Shown piece by piece: positions 51,123 to 61,998 of a DNA stretch of 64,000 nt. The notes beneath the pieces are model-generated. The model was not told the origin of the DNA, made no database searches, and saw only the letters and a program-made list of their open reading frames with translations. The stretch covers positions 5,332,001 through 5,396,000 of the forward strand of contig NZ_CP102770.1 of NCBI RefSeq assembly GCF_038561935.1, written 5' to 3'. The stretch's first letter is position 1. Every line of letters starts with the position of its first letter. The DNA comes from Myxococcus stipitatus. Lineage in GTDB: Bacteria > Myxococcota > Myxococcia > Myxococcales > Myxococcaceae. The position numbers were made by a program, and so were the translations under genes.

Positions 51123-53708
51123 CTAGGGTTCGGCCGGCGTGGCCTGGACGGACTCGTACTCGTGAAGGACTCGCAACACCTTGCTCGCCTGGGGATGGTC
51201 TGACGGGGCCAGGTCCAGGAAGCGGCGATAATGCCTGGCACCCTCCTCCAGGCGGTTCAGCTGCGCCGCCACCGATCCCAGCAACAGGTGGCACTCGAAG
51301 TTCTCCGGCTCCATGGCGATGCACTCGCGCGCCCGGGTCCTCGCGGCGTCGAACCGCTTCGCCTTGTACAGCTCGCGCGCCTGGACCAGTGCCCGCCCAC
51401 CTCGGGTCGCCTCTTGCGGCGCCTCGACCTCCAGCACCTGGGGCTGGGCCTGCCTCGCGGGCGGCGGAGTCTTGCTTCCGCCAGCAGGCCTCACGACCAC
51501 GCCCTGCGCGGCTGGCGCCAAGGCCGTCACCGCATTGGCCGCTTCGGCCTCCCGCTCCGCGGCGGCGCGCTCCGCCGCGACCTGGGCGGCGGTGCGGATG
51601 CGAATCTCCACGGCGCCCTGGTTGTCGGAGGGGTCTTCATCCACGAAGCCGCAGTTCAAGCCATGGACGCTGGTGACCCTGGTGTCCGTGCCCTGCGAGA
51701 CGAGGAAGCGCTGCGCCCGGGCCGGAGGTACCCCGGGGCCGTCCCGCTCCAGGCTCACCTGTTGGACACACGCCACCGTCACCACCGGGCCCTGCTCGCG
51801 CCCTCGGGTGAAGGCGCCCCCCTCCACGGAGGTGAGGGACAGCGTGTAGGTCTCGGCCGGATCCATCCCGTCGACAAAGAGGCTCTTCTTCAGGTCCGTG
51901 GTCATCCACTCCAGATGGATGGTGTGGCGCCGCTCTTCTCCGGTCCGCGTGTTCGTCACGGAGACGATGCGCTCGGGCAGGTCATCCTGCGGCGTGGGGG
52001 CGCCCACGGTGAAGAAGCTCACCGCAGAGGCACCTCGGATGGACTCCTCCTTCCGAGTCACGATGCCCACCGCCGCGTCGGCCGCGACCTTCTGTCCCGC
52101 CAGCAGGAAGAAGATGGTCGGCATGGGCTTGCCACGGTCGGGCGAGGCCAGCGTGCCCGTCTCCGCGATGCGATACGTCACCTGAGGCTCCAGCGTCGCC
52201 AACGCCGCGCGCCCGGAGGACACGCTCAACAGGTGGCGACGCGCCTCCAGCCGGAAGGACTCCACCGGCATGCGGACCAGGTCCGGGCCCACGGGCTGCT
52301 TGCCCGCGGTGGCCGGGGCGGACCTCGGAGCCACCGCCTGCTCCGGTGCGCGCCGCGCGTCCGCGTCCTTGAGCGCAGGCATGGGCAGCGGCGGGCGGGC
52401 CGGATGGGCGCTGTTGCTCTCTCGCGGCGTCCACTCCGGCGTGAGCTTGTCGAAGGCCGACCAGACCAACCCGAAGAGCACCAACACCACTCCCGCCACC
52501 ACCAGGTGATGCGTGGAGAGGCGGAAGTGCGTCTCGAAGAAGCCCCCTCGGTCCGGGGAGTTGCCGCCCTCTTCGTCGTCCAGCTCCAAGCCTCCGCCGC
52601 CCCCTTCGTCGGGCAGCTCTCCCGGATGGCTCTCGATGGTCTGAGGCTCCGTGGTGAGCTCGGGGGCGGCGATCTCAGTGGGCTTCGGGAGGATGTTGGT
52701 CGTCGCGCGCCAGACGGACAGCTCCTCCACGAACCGGGCGGGCACCTTCGTGTCCTTGCCCATCTCCGTCATGTCCGGGCGGAACAGCTCCCGCAGCAGG
52801 TATGCGACGGACATCGACGAGAAGCGGGGCGCGGCCTTGAAGAGGAACCCGGCCAGCGCATCTCCGAACTCGTGCGCGGACTCGAAGCGGTCCTCCTTCC
52901 GCACCGCGAGCGCCTTCTGGAGGATGGCGTCCAGCCGCACCGGCAGGTCCGGCCGGAGGTCTCTCGGACGCGGCAGCGGCTGACGGGAATGCAGCTTGTG
53001 CATCACCACGTACTCGGGCCCCTCCAATGGAAGACGCCCGCAGACCATCTCGAAGAGCACCACCGCCGAAGCCCAGACATCCGTCCGGGCATCCACGTCT
53101 TCCCCTCGTGCCTGCTCCGGGGAGAAGAACAGATACTTGCCCTTCACCACGCCCGGCGCCGTGTCGAAGCTGCGCAAGGAGCGCGCCTTGGCGATGCCGA
53201 AGTCGACGATCTTGACCTGGCCCTCGTAGCTGATGAGCACGTTGTCGGGAGAGATATCCCGGTGGACGATGCCCAGCGGCATCCCCTTGTCGTCCGCGCG
53301 CGTGTGCGCGTAGTGCAGCCCTCGGCACATCTCCAGCGCGATGTACGTGGCGATGGGGACCGGCAGGCTGTTGAAGTTGGAGCGCAGCGCCCGCTTGATG
53401 ATGCGATGGAGCGGCTGCCCGTCCACGTACTCCATCGCCAGGAAGTACTCGCCCCCCACCTGCCCGAAGTCGAAGACCTGCGCGATGGACCCATGGGACA
53501 GCGAGGCGGAGATGCGCGCCTCGCTGATGAACATGGAGATGAACGCCTCGTCGTTGGCGTACTCCGGCAACACCTTCTTGATCAGAACGGGCTTCGTGAC
53601 CCCAGCGGCCCCCAACAGCTGGGCCCTCCACGTCTCCGCCATCCCACCCCGGCCAATCCTGGAGTGGAGCTCGTACCGACCGAACTGTTCGTGCTGCTCA
53701 TTCGCCAT
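51123..53708 (-). CDS. Membrane Ser/Thr kinase 1 of tandem array, with periplasmic and TPR regions
   Basis: An 861-residue Hanks-type kinase. The kinase domain (residues about 11-290) has GRGGMAETW, Lys44 in VLIKKV, HRDISPDN (149-156), DFG (169-171) and SPEQARG; all catalytic residues are present. One membrane helix at about 401-418 is followed by an extracytoplasmic region with a beta-sandwich (VESFRLEARRHLLSV) and a Cys-containing end (LNCGFVDEDPSDNQGAVEIR). The last 90 residues carry TPR-like repeats (FECHLLLGSVAAQLNRLEEG). ATG 53708. It is the last of four tandem paralogues. Confidence 0.92.
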   Translation of the reverse strand: MANEQHEQFGRYELHSRIGRGGMAETWRAQLLGAAGVTKPVLIKKVLPEYANDEAFISMFISEARISASLSHGSIAQVFDFGQVGGEYFLAMEYVDGQPLHRIIKRALRSNFNSLPVPIATYIALEMCRGLHYAHTRADDKGMPLGIVHRDISPDNVLISYEGQVKIVDFGIAKARSLRSFDTAPGVVKGKYLFFSPEQARGEDVDARTDVWASAVVLFEMVCGRLPLEGPEYVVMHKLHSRQPLPRPRDLRPDLPVRLDAILQKALAVRKEDRFESAHEFGDALAGFLFKAAPRFSSMSVAYLLRELFRPDMTEMGKDTKVPARFVEELSVWRATTNILPKPTEIAAPELTTEPQTIESHPGELPDEGGGGGLELDDEEGGNSPDRGGFFETHFRLSTHHLVVAGVVLVLFGLVWSAFDKLTPEWTPRESNSAHPARPPLPMPALKDADARRAPEQAVAPRSAPATAGKQPVGPDLVRMPVESFRLEARRHLLSVSSGRAALATLEPQVTYRIAETGTLASPDRGKPMPTIFFLLAGQKVAADAAVGIVTRKEESIRGASAVSFFTVGAPTPQDDLPERIVSVTNTRTGEERRHTIHLEWMTTDLKKSLFVDGMDPAETYTLSLTSVEGGAFTRGREQGPVVTVACVQQVSLERDGPGVPPARAQRFLVSQGTDTRVTSVHGLNCGFVDEDPSDNQGAVEIRIRTAAQVAAERAAAEREAEAANAVTALAPAAQGVVVRPAGGSKTPPPARQAQPQVLEVEAPQEATRGGRALVQARELYKAKRFDAARTRARECIAMEPENFECHLLLGSVAAQLNRLEEGARHYRRFLDLAPSDHPQASKVLRVLHEYESVQATPAEP

Positions 53709-53756
53709 TGAGGCGTAACGTATCGCGCGGCATCCCGTTCAAAAAGGGTCGTCAGT

Positions 53757-56171
53757 CTATTCTGGATTTCGACTGGAAGCAGACGCGGGCGACGAAAGGA
53801 TGCCGGTCTTCGAGTGCTCCGAGATGAGCTGCCTCACCGCCGGGCTCATCGGGTGGGTCGGATAGACCTGGATGAAGGTCCGGTAGCGCTCGAGCGCCCC
53901 GTTCACCTTGCCGAGCCGGGCCTGCATGTCCCCTGACAGCAGGAGGCAGTTGGCCTTGTGTGGGTCATGAGACAGACAGTCCTCCGCGAGCAGGTATGCG
54001 TCCTGGTTCTGCCCCGCGCGAGCCAGCCGCAGCGCCTTCGCGGCCAGCCGCTCCGCCTCCTCGGCGGGAGTGCCCTTCGGCCGCTCCGGCTCCTTGGGGC
54101 GCTTGGGGTCCCACGGGGAGACGCGCAGCTCGGCCTCCCCTTCGTTGTCGAAGGGAGAGTCATCGAGGAAACCACAGCGCAGACCTCGGACACCGCGAAC
54201 CTTCACCTCGCGCCACTCCGAGAGAAGGAATTGAAGAGGCTGCACGGCGTAAGGCTGCGTGGGGTCGCGGGCCTCCATGCCCGCGCCATCCGGACGCCAC
54301 TCGACGCAGGCCACCTGGGCCGCGGGGTCCTGCGTGCGCCCACGAAGGAAGACACCCTCTCCCATGCCCGACAACGACAGGACATAGGTCTGCCGAGGCT
54401 CCAGGCCCCGGAACAAGTACCCCTTCGCGGGTGAGATGCGCATGGGCTCGGGGTGGAAGGTGAAGCGCCGCTCGGAGTCCACCTGGATGTCCTTGAGGTA
54501 CACCTGCTCGGCGTTGAGGTCCTCCTCGGTGGGGTCTCCCAACGTGAACAGCGAGATGGCCCGCGCGCCCTGGATCTTGAGGGGCTGCCGCCCGACGATT
54601 CCCTCACGAGCCTCCGGCCGCACCGCTTCGCCTGAAATCAAATAGAAGACAGGCGGCGCCCACCGAGGCATCGGCTCCAGGACGGCCGTCGAGCCCGCAC
54701 CCTCCGAGAGAGACGTGCTCCAGAACTGGTAGGTGACGGCCGAGTCCAGCCGGGCGAAAGCCACCAGGTCCAACGGGACTCGAAAGACATGGCGCCGCGA
54801 GTCCAGCCGGATGGACGTCACGTCTGGATAGTCCGCGACGGATTCGGCGGCGACGGCCTCGGAAGGTGGCGGCGCGGGAGGGGCCGTCTCGGTTGAACGG
54901 GCGACGTGTGGTGCCCCCGCGTCACGCGTCACGACCGCGACTCCCGCGTCCTCCACGGCGCGGACCGGAGTCAGGGGCGACGGAGAAGCCACGCGCGACT
55001 CGTGCACCTTCGACGACGGCAGCCATGGGATGGCCGCGGCCACGAGGGCGACCACTCCCACTCCCGCGAGCAGGGCCCATCTCCCCTTCCCGGCTGACGC
55101 CTTGGGAGGCGCGCTCGGCGAGACGGAGGGGACGCGAATCGTGGGCGCATTCGGCGCCGTCCCATCCCCCGCGCGCCAGGACTTCAGCTCCTCGACGAAG
55201 GTGGTGGGGACGGGCATCTCCCGTCCGTCCTGGAGCAGATCCTCCCGGTACAAGGAGCGCAGCAGGTACGCCAGGCTCATCGTCGAGAAGCGCGGGGCGT
55301 ACGAATAGAGGAACGAGCTCAGCGCTTCGGCGAAGGCATTTGCGGACTCGTAGCGGAGCGACGTGTCCACCGACAGCGCCTTCATGACCACTTCATTCAG
55401 CGCGGCCGGCAGGTCCTTGCGGAGCTGCCTGGGCGCGGGGAACTCCCCATGCGCCATCCTCGACAGCACGACAGCTTGATTGCCGCTGACGGGAGGCTGT
55501 CCGCAGAGCATCTCGTACAGCACCAGCCCCGTGGCCCAGACGTCGGTGCGGGCATCCACCTGCTGCCCTCGGGCCTGCTCGGGGGAGAAGTACAGGTACT
55601 TGCCGCGGATGACGCCGGGCTCGGTGTCGAAGTTGCGCAGCATGCGCGCCTTGGCGATGCCGAAGTCGACGATCTTGACCTGCCCCTCATAGCTGATGAG
55701 CACGTTGTCCGGAGAGATGTCCCGGTGGACGATGCCCAGGGGCGCGCCCTTCTCGTCCGTGCGCAGGTGCGCGTAGTGCAGGCCCCGGCACATCTCCAAG
55801 GCGATGTACGTGGCCAGCGGAATGGGCAGCTGCGGCAGGCCCATCCGCGCGGCGCGCTTCAGGATGCGGTGGAGCGGCTGTCCATCCACCAGCTCCATGG
55901 CCAGGAAGTACTGGCCCTCCACCCGGCCGAAGTCGAAGACCTGCGCGATGTTCCCGTGGGACAGCGAAGCGGAGATGCGCGCCTCGCTGATGAACATGGA
56001 GATGAAGGCCTCGTCGTTGGCGAACTCCGGGAGCACCTTCTTGATGAGCACGAGCTTGGTGACACCCGCCGCGGCCACCAGCCTCGCGCGCCACGTCTCC
56101 GCCATGCCGCCGCGCCCCATCTGAGCGAGCAGCTCATAGCGTCCGAAGTGCTCATTGGGGTCTTGGGACAT
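53757..56171 (-). CDS. Membrane Ser/Thr kinase 2 of tandem array
   Basis: An 804-residue kinase paralogue with the complete motif set GRGGMAETW, VLIKKV, HRDISPDN, VDFGIAKAR and SPEQARG. A juxtamembrane Pro/Ser-rich linker precedes the helix WALLAGVGVVALVAAAIPWL. The periplasmic part repeats the shared module: SIRLDSRRHVFRVP, and LRCGFLDDSPFDNEGEAELR; TPR-like repeats follow (ANCLLLSGDMQARLGKVNGA). ATG 56171 (MSQDPNEHFGRY) overlaps the upstream kinase gene by 20 bases; the frame is open further, but the codons there belong to that gene. Confidence 0.92.
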   Translation of the reverse strand: MSQDPNEHFGRYELLAQMGRGGMAETWRARLVAAAGVTKLVLIKKVLPEFANDEAFISMFISEARISASLSHGNIAQVFDFGRVEGQYFLAMELVDGQPLHRILKRAARMGLPQLPIPLATYIALEMCRGLHYAHLRTDEKGAPLGIVHRDISPDNVLISYEGQVKIVDFGIAKARMLRNFDTEPGVIRGKYLYFSPEQARGQQVDARTDVWATGLVLYEMLCGQPPVSGNQAVVLSRMAHGEFPAPRQLRKDLPAALNEVVMKALSVDTSLRYESANAFAEALSSFLYSYAPRFSTMSLAYLLRSLYREDLLQDGREMPVPTTFVEELKSWRAGDGTAPNAPTIRVPSVSPSAPPKASAGKGRWALLAGVGVVALVAAAIPWLPSSKVHESRVASPSPLTPVRAVEDAGVAVVTRDAGAPHVARSTETAPPAPPPSEAVAAESVADYPDVTSIRLDSRRHVFRVPLDLVAFARLDSAVTYQFWSTSLSEGAGSTAVLEPMPRWAPPVFYLISGEAVRPEAREGIVGRQPLKIQGARAISLFTLGDPTEEDLNAEQVYLKDIQVDSERRFTFHPEPMRISPAKGYLFRGLEPRQTYVLSLSGMGEGVFLRGRTQDPAAQVACVEWRPDGAGMEARDPTQPYAVQPLQFLLSEWREVKVRGVRGLRCGFLDDSPFDNEGEAELRVSPWDPKRPKEPERPKGTPAEEAERLAAKALRLARAGQNQDAYLLAEDCLSHDPHKANCLLLSGDMQARLGKVNGALERYRTFIQVYPTHPMSPAVRQLISEHSKTGILSSPASASSRNPE

Positions 56172-58401
56172 ACGCGCCACTCGCGGAGGGTTTGGGGCGT
56201 TTGACGGGTGGCACCTCGCCGATGCGGACCTCGAGCGCCCCGGAGTTTCCTTCCAGGCCGTCATCGACGAACGCACACAGGAGGCCGGAGACCCCCTGCA
56301 CGCGGCGCTGTGTTCCCACCTCGAGCAGGAACTGGACACGCGGGAGGACCTTGGCGGTGTCGGCCTTGGCCGGCTCCTCCGGTCGCCACTCCACGCACGC
56401 CACCCGGGTGGCCGGGCCCGCCCCCGCGCCGTGGAGCAGCGCCTCCCGTGTCGTCGTCACCAGGTCCAGCGTGTACGTCATCAGGGGGTCGAGCCCCTTG
56501 AGCACCAACGCCTGGTTGAGCCGAGGCCCCTCCACATCCGGGCGGAAGACGAACGAGCGCGACGGCTCCGGGGCCGGGCCATTCAAGCGGATGTGCCGCT
56601 CGGGCATCGCTCCCGAGGGGGTGGGACCGAAGCGGAAGATGGCGAGCTCCCGGGCCCCCACGATGACCTTGGGCGACGTGGGGACCTCGCCCAGGCGCGC
56701 CTTCTGCGGGAGCTGGCCCGGGTCTCCCGACAACAGGAAGAAGACGTTCAGGGGCGCCTCATCCGTGGGCTGGACGCGCGGGTCTTCTCCCCTGCCCTGC
56801 GCGCTGACATCGGTGAGCGAGTAGGCCTCCGCGGGGTTCAGCGCACCAAAGGCCCTGAACCCCGGCGGGACGAGGATGACGTCGCGATCCGCTTCGAGCA
56901 CGAACCCCTTCACGGGGTACTCGACGACGTGCCGCGGGCGGAGCCCGTCGGGCTGCGGGCGGGGCTCGGTGGAGGGAGTGCCTGTGCTGACGGGTGACTC
57001 GGACGGCTGCGAGCGGAACACGGCCACCCAGGGGATGGCGATGCCGAGCAGGACGAACAGGACCATCACGGTGGTGCCCACCACGCGCTTCCAGCGAGGT
57101 GGCTCGCGAGGCAGCAACACCGTGCGCCGCTCCGACAGCGGAACATTCTCGATGCGGATCCGCGACAGGTGCTCGGGGGCGGAGATGGTGGTGGGCTCGA
57201 GATAGACGGTGGGGACGTCGTCCTCGTCGATCGCGATGCTCGGGGGCGGCTTGTTGGGCGCGGGCCGGGCATCCAACACCATCGTCATCGGGTTGGTGGG
57301 GCGCAGGTGCTCCGACGTCGTCGCGTCCGCCTGGTGGTCGCCGAGCGCCATCGTCTGAGGCGCCACCGCGCGGGACGGCGCGCGTGAGATGGGCGTGGCG
57401 CCGCACCACGCGGAGAACTCCTGGAGGAAGGACTTCGGAACCGGCAGCTCCCGGCCATCCGCGACGAGCTCCTGCTGGAACAACGCACGCACCAGGTACG
57501 TGAGGTCCATGGAGGAGAATGGCGGTGAGAGAGAATACAGGTACGAGGCCAGGGCGTCGGCGAAGGCATTCGCGGACGGATAGCGGAGCGGCACCTCCAC
57601 GGAGAGGGCCTTCATGACCAGGGATTCCAGCTCGACGGGCACGACGCCGCAGACCTGTCGGGGCGTGGGGAACTCGCCGTAGGCCATGCGAGACATCACC
57701 GACTCCGCGGTGCCGGTGACGGGGAGCTGCCCGCAGAGCATCTCGTAGAGCACCAGGCCGATGGTCCAGATGTCGGTGCGGGCATCGACCTCCTGGCCTC
57801 GGGCCTGCTCCGGGGAGAAGTAGAGGTACTTGCCCCGCACGATGCCCGGCTCGGTCTCGAAGTTGCGCGACAGGCGCGCCTTGGCGATGCCGAAGTCGAC
57901 GATCTTGACCTGTCCCTCGTAGCTGATGATGACGTTGTCGGGAGAGACGTCCCGATGGACGATGCCCAAGGGCACGCCCTTCTCGTCCGTGCGCGTGTGC
58001 GCGTAGTGCAGGCCCCGGCACATCTCCAGCGCGATGAACGTGGCCAGGGGAACGGGCAGTCTCGTCATCCCCAGCCGCGCCGCGCGCTTCATGACGCGGT
58101 GGAGCGGCTGGCCCTCCACCAGCTCCATGGCCAGGAAGTACTCCTGGTCCACGCGGCCGAACTCGAAGACCTGCGCGATGTTCCCGTGGGCGAGCGTGGA
58201 CGAGATGCGCGCCTCGCTGATGAAGAGCGAGATGAACTCCGCGTTGTTCGCGTACTCGGGCAGGACCTTCTTGATGAGGATGGGCTTGGTGACCCCCGCC
58301 GCGCCGACCAGCCGCGCACGCCACGTCTCCGCCATCCCGCCCCGCCCCAACAGGGCCAGGAGCTCGTAGCGACCTAGACGTGGATACCTTTCCGGGGCCA
58401 T
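56152..58401 (-). CDS. Membrane Ser/Thr kinase 3 of tandem array, without TPR end
   Basis: A 749-residue kinase paralogue: GRGGMAETW, PILIKKV, HRDVSPDN, VDFGIAKAR and SPEQARG indicate an active enzyme. The helix VVGTTVMVLFVLLGIAIPWV follows a Pro-rich linker. The periplasmic module appears as VKGFVLEADRDVILVPPG and LLCAFVDDGLEGNSGALEVR, but the protein stops soon after, so the TPR tail found in the other three is absent. ATG 58401. Its stop lies within the start region of kinase 2. Confidence 0.92.
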   Translation of the reverse strand: MAPERYPRLGRYELLALLGRGGMAETWRARLVGAAGVTKPILIKKVLPEYANNAEFISLFISEARISSTLAHGNIAQVFEFGRVDQEYFLAMELVEGQPLHRVMKRAARLGMTRLPVPLATFIALEMCRGLHYAHTRTDEKGVPLGIVHRDVSPDNVIISYEGQVKIVDFGIAKARLSRNFETEPGIVRGKYLYFSPEQARGQEVDARTDIWTIGLVLYEMLCGQLPVTGTAESVMSRMAYGEFPTPRQVCGVVPVELESLVMKALSVEVPLRYPSANAFADALASYLYSLSPPFSSMDLTYLVRALFQQELVADGRELPVPKSFLQEFSAWCGATPISRAPSRAVAPQTMALGDHQADATTSEHLRPTNPMTMVLDARPAPNKPPPSIAIDEDDVPTVYLEPTTISAPEHLSRIRIENVPLSERRTVLLPREPPRWKRVVGTTVMVLFVLLGIAIPWVAVFRSQPSESPVSTGTPSTEPRPQPDGLRPRHVVEYPVKGFVLEADRDVILVPPGFRAFGALNPAEAYSLTDVSAQGRGEDPRVQPTDEAPLNVFFLLSGDPGQLPQKARLGEVPTSPKVIVGARELAIFRFGPTPSGAMPERHIRLNGPAPEPSRSFVFRPDVEGPRLNQALVLKGLDPLMTYTLDLVTTTREALLHGAGAGPATRVACVEWRPEEPAKADTAKVLPRVQFLLEVGTQRRVQGVSGLLCAFVDDGLEGNSGALEVRIGEVPPVKRPKPSASGAYVPRPQ

Positions 58402-58445
58402 GAGGAATGCGCGCGAAGGGGGGAGGAAGAGTCAGGTCAGCGGCT

Positions 58446-60386
58446 TCAGCGACGGGACGCGTCGTACGCCTCGAGCTGGGCTGCGACGCCCTTGCGAAAG
58501 GCATGGTCCTTGGGCGCCAGTTCGAGAAAGCGTCGGTAGGACTGGGCTCCCTTGTCGAGCTCCGACAGTCGCGCGTAGGCGATCCCCATCAGCAAATGAC
58601 AGTCTGGGACCTGGGGAGACGCAGCCGTGCATTGCATCGCGAACTGAAGCGCTTCTTTGTAGCGCCCTGCCTTGATGAAGTCCTGGGCAGCCCCCACCAG
58701 CCGCTGTGCGTGCTCCACATCGGGCGACGTGGGCAGAGGGCTCACGCTGGCGGGAGGCGGCGGAGGCGGCGGCACCTTCCGGGCATATTCGTCCCGCATC
58801 GTGCGGACGGTCGACACATGGGGATGGTCGGGATGCTTCTCGATGAAGCGTTGGTATTTCTGGACCGCCTCCTCGAACCGCTCCAGGCGCGCCAGGCTCG
58901 CACCTGAGATCATCAGGCAGTCAGGGTGATCGGGCCTGGCGGCGAGGCACGACTCCGTCGACGCAACGGCCTTCGCGAACAACCCCTTGTCGAAATGGGC
59001 CCGGGCCTGACGCAGGTCCGACTCGTGCCGACTCTCGGGCGTCGCGGAGAGAATCGGCGTCACGGGCGACAACTCCACCTGCTTCTCCTTCTCCGCCACC
59101 GGGTCCTCCCCGCCATGCAACACAACCGCGCCGCCCGTCAGCACCAGTGCGGACGCCAGGACCGCGGCCCATTTCCCGCCACTCCCTCGAAGCGTCAGCG
59201 CCTTCGCCGTGTGTGGCTCCACCTCGGGTTGCTCGACGACAGGCGCGGGGAGCCTCGCCGTGGACGGAGGCAACAGCTTCCGTCCCGCCGGTGTCTGGAG
59301 CTTCCGCACGCCCCTCGGCTCCGTGGAGACCCGGGCAATCTCCTCCTGCGTCGGTGCCCGCTTCGGGGCCTCCGGAGCCCCACCCGCCCGCCACATCGCC
59401 AGCTCATCGATGAAGGCCTGCGGCACCGCCAGCTCGCGGCCCTCCGCCGCCATGTCCGCGCGGAACAGCTCGCGAACCAGATACGCCACGTTCATCGTCG
59501 AGAAGCGCGGCGCGAACGAATACAGGAACCCCGCGAGCGCATCCGCGAACGCATTCGCGGACTCGTAGCGCTTCTTCAAGTCCACCGACAACGCCCGCAT
59601 GACCAGCGCGTCCAGCTCCACGGGCAGCTCACCGCGAACCTGCCGAGGCGACGGAAACTCCCCGTTCGCCAGCCGCATCATCACCGACGCCTGGCCCCCC
59701 GTGACGGGCGGCTGGCCACAGAGCATCTCGTACAACACCAACCCCGTGGCCCAGACATCGGTGCGGGCATCCACCTCCTGGCCCCGCGCCTGCTCGGGGG
59801 AGAAGAACAGATACTTGCCCTTCACGACCCCCGGCTCCGTCTTGAAGTTGCGCGCCATGCGCGCCTTCGCGATGCCGAAATCGACGATCTTGACCTGCCC
59901 CTCGTAGCTGATCAGCACGTTGTCCGGGGAGATGTCCCGGTGGACGATGCTCAGCGGAGCGCCCTTGTCATCCGTGCGCGTGTGCGCGTAGTGCAGCCCC
60001 CGGCACATCTCCAACGCGATGTACGTGGCCAGCGGAATGGGCAGACGCGGCAGGCCCGTCGTCGCCGCGCGCTTCATCACGCGGTGCAGCGGCTGCCCAT
60101 CCACCAGCTCCATGGCCAGGTAGTACTGCCCCTCCACCCGCCCGAAGTCGAAGACCTGGGCGATGTTCCCGTGCGACAGCGAGGCGGAGATCCGCGCCTC
60201 GTTGATGAACATCGACACGAGCGCCTCGTCCGAGTCGAACTCGGGAAGCACCCGCTTGATCAGGACGGACTTGGTGACGCCAGCGTCGCCCCTCCATCGG
60301 GCGCGCCACGTCTCCGCCATTCCCCCCCGACCAAGCCAGGACACCAGCTCGTATCGGCCGAATCTGTCGCCGGGCTGCAAGGCCAT
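58446..60386 (-). CDS. Membrane Ser/Thr kinase 4 of tandem array, TPR-type
   Basis: A 646-residue kinase: GRGGMAETW, VLIKRV, HRDISPDN, VDFGIAKAR and SPEQARG. The helix WAAVLASALVLTGGAVVLHG is followed directly by TPR-like repeats (FDKGLFAKAVASTESCLAAR; LERFEEAVQKYQRFIEKHPD; LSELDKGAQSYRRFLELAPK); the beta module shared by kinases 1-3 is missing. ATG 60386 (MALQPGDRFGRYEL) is chosen; upstream codons run into the divergent gene. It is the first gene of the array, 60 bases from the FHA-sigma-54 activator gene on the other strand. Confidence 0.92.
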   Translation of the reverse strand: MALQPGDRFGRYELVSWLGRGGMAETWRARWRGDAGVTKSVLIKRVLPEFDSDEALVSMFINEARISASLSHGNIAQVFDFGRVEGQYYLAMELVDGQPLHRVMKRAATTGLPRLPIPLATYIALEMCRGLHYAHTRTDDKGAPLSIVHRDISPDNVLISYEGQVKIVDFGIAKARMARNFKTEPGVVKGKYLFFSPEQARGQEVDARTDVWATGLVLYEMLCGQPPVTGGQASVMMRLANGEFPSPRQVRGELPVELDALVMRALSVDLKKRYESANAFADALAGFLYSFAPRFSTMNVAYLVRELFRADMAAEGRELAVPQAFIDELAMWRAGGAPEAPKRAPTQEEIARVSTEPRGVRKLQTPAGRKLLPPSTARLPAPVVEQPEVEPHTAKALTLRGSGGKWAAVLASALVLTGGAVVLHGGEDPVAEKEKQVELSPVTPILSATPESRHESDLRQARAHFDKGLFAKAVASTESCLAARPDHPDCLMISGASLARLERFEEAVQKYQRFIEKHPDHPHVSTVRTMRDEYARKVPPPPPPPASVSPLPTSPDVEHAQRLVGAAQDFIKAGRYKEALQFAMQCTAASPQVPDCHLLMGIAYARLSELDKGAQSYRRFLELAPKDHAFRKGVAAQLEAYDASRR

Positions 60387-60446
60387 AGCAAATCGGAACC
60401 TACCGCATATTCCCGAGAGTCCGAACTTCCCAGGTCCCCCCATGCT

Positions 60447-61826
<1,380 letters not shown>

Positions 61827-61842
61827 AGCCCGTCCGCCCTCG

Positions 61843-61871
61843 CCCACCGTGAGGACTGTTTCCACGGTGGG
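61843..61871 (+). terminator. Hairpin after the FHA-sigma-54 activator gene
   Basis: Perfect 9-bp stem CCCACCGTG/CACGGTGGG (61843-61851 with 61863-61871), 11-base loop, 17 bases after the stop codon. The sequence after it, TAGTCCTTG, has few T residues. Confidence 0.5.
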
Positions 61872-61998
61872 TAGTCCTTGAAGGGCGCTGTCGCACCGGC
61901 GGCGCATTTCCGTGCGTGGCCGATGATTTCCGCGGCGAGTCTTTAGGGACGAACGGCCAGCCCTCTTCGTGGCCCCTCATCGCGGAGTAATGCCCACC

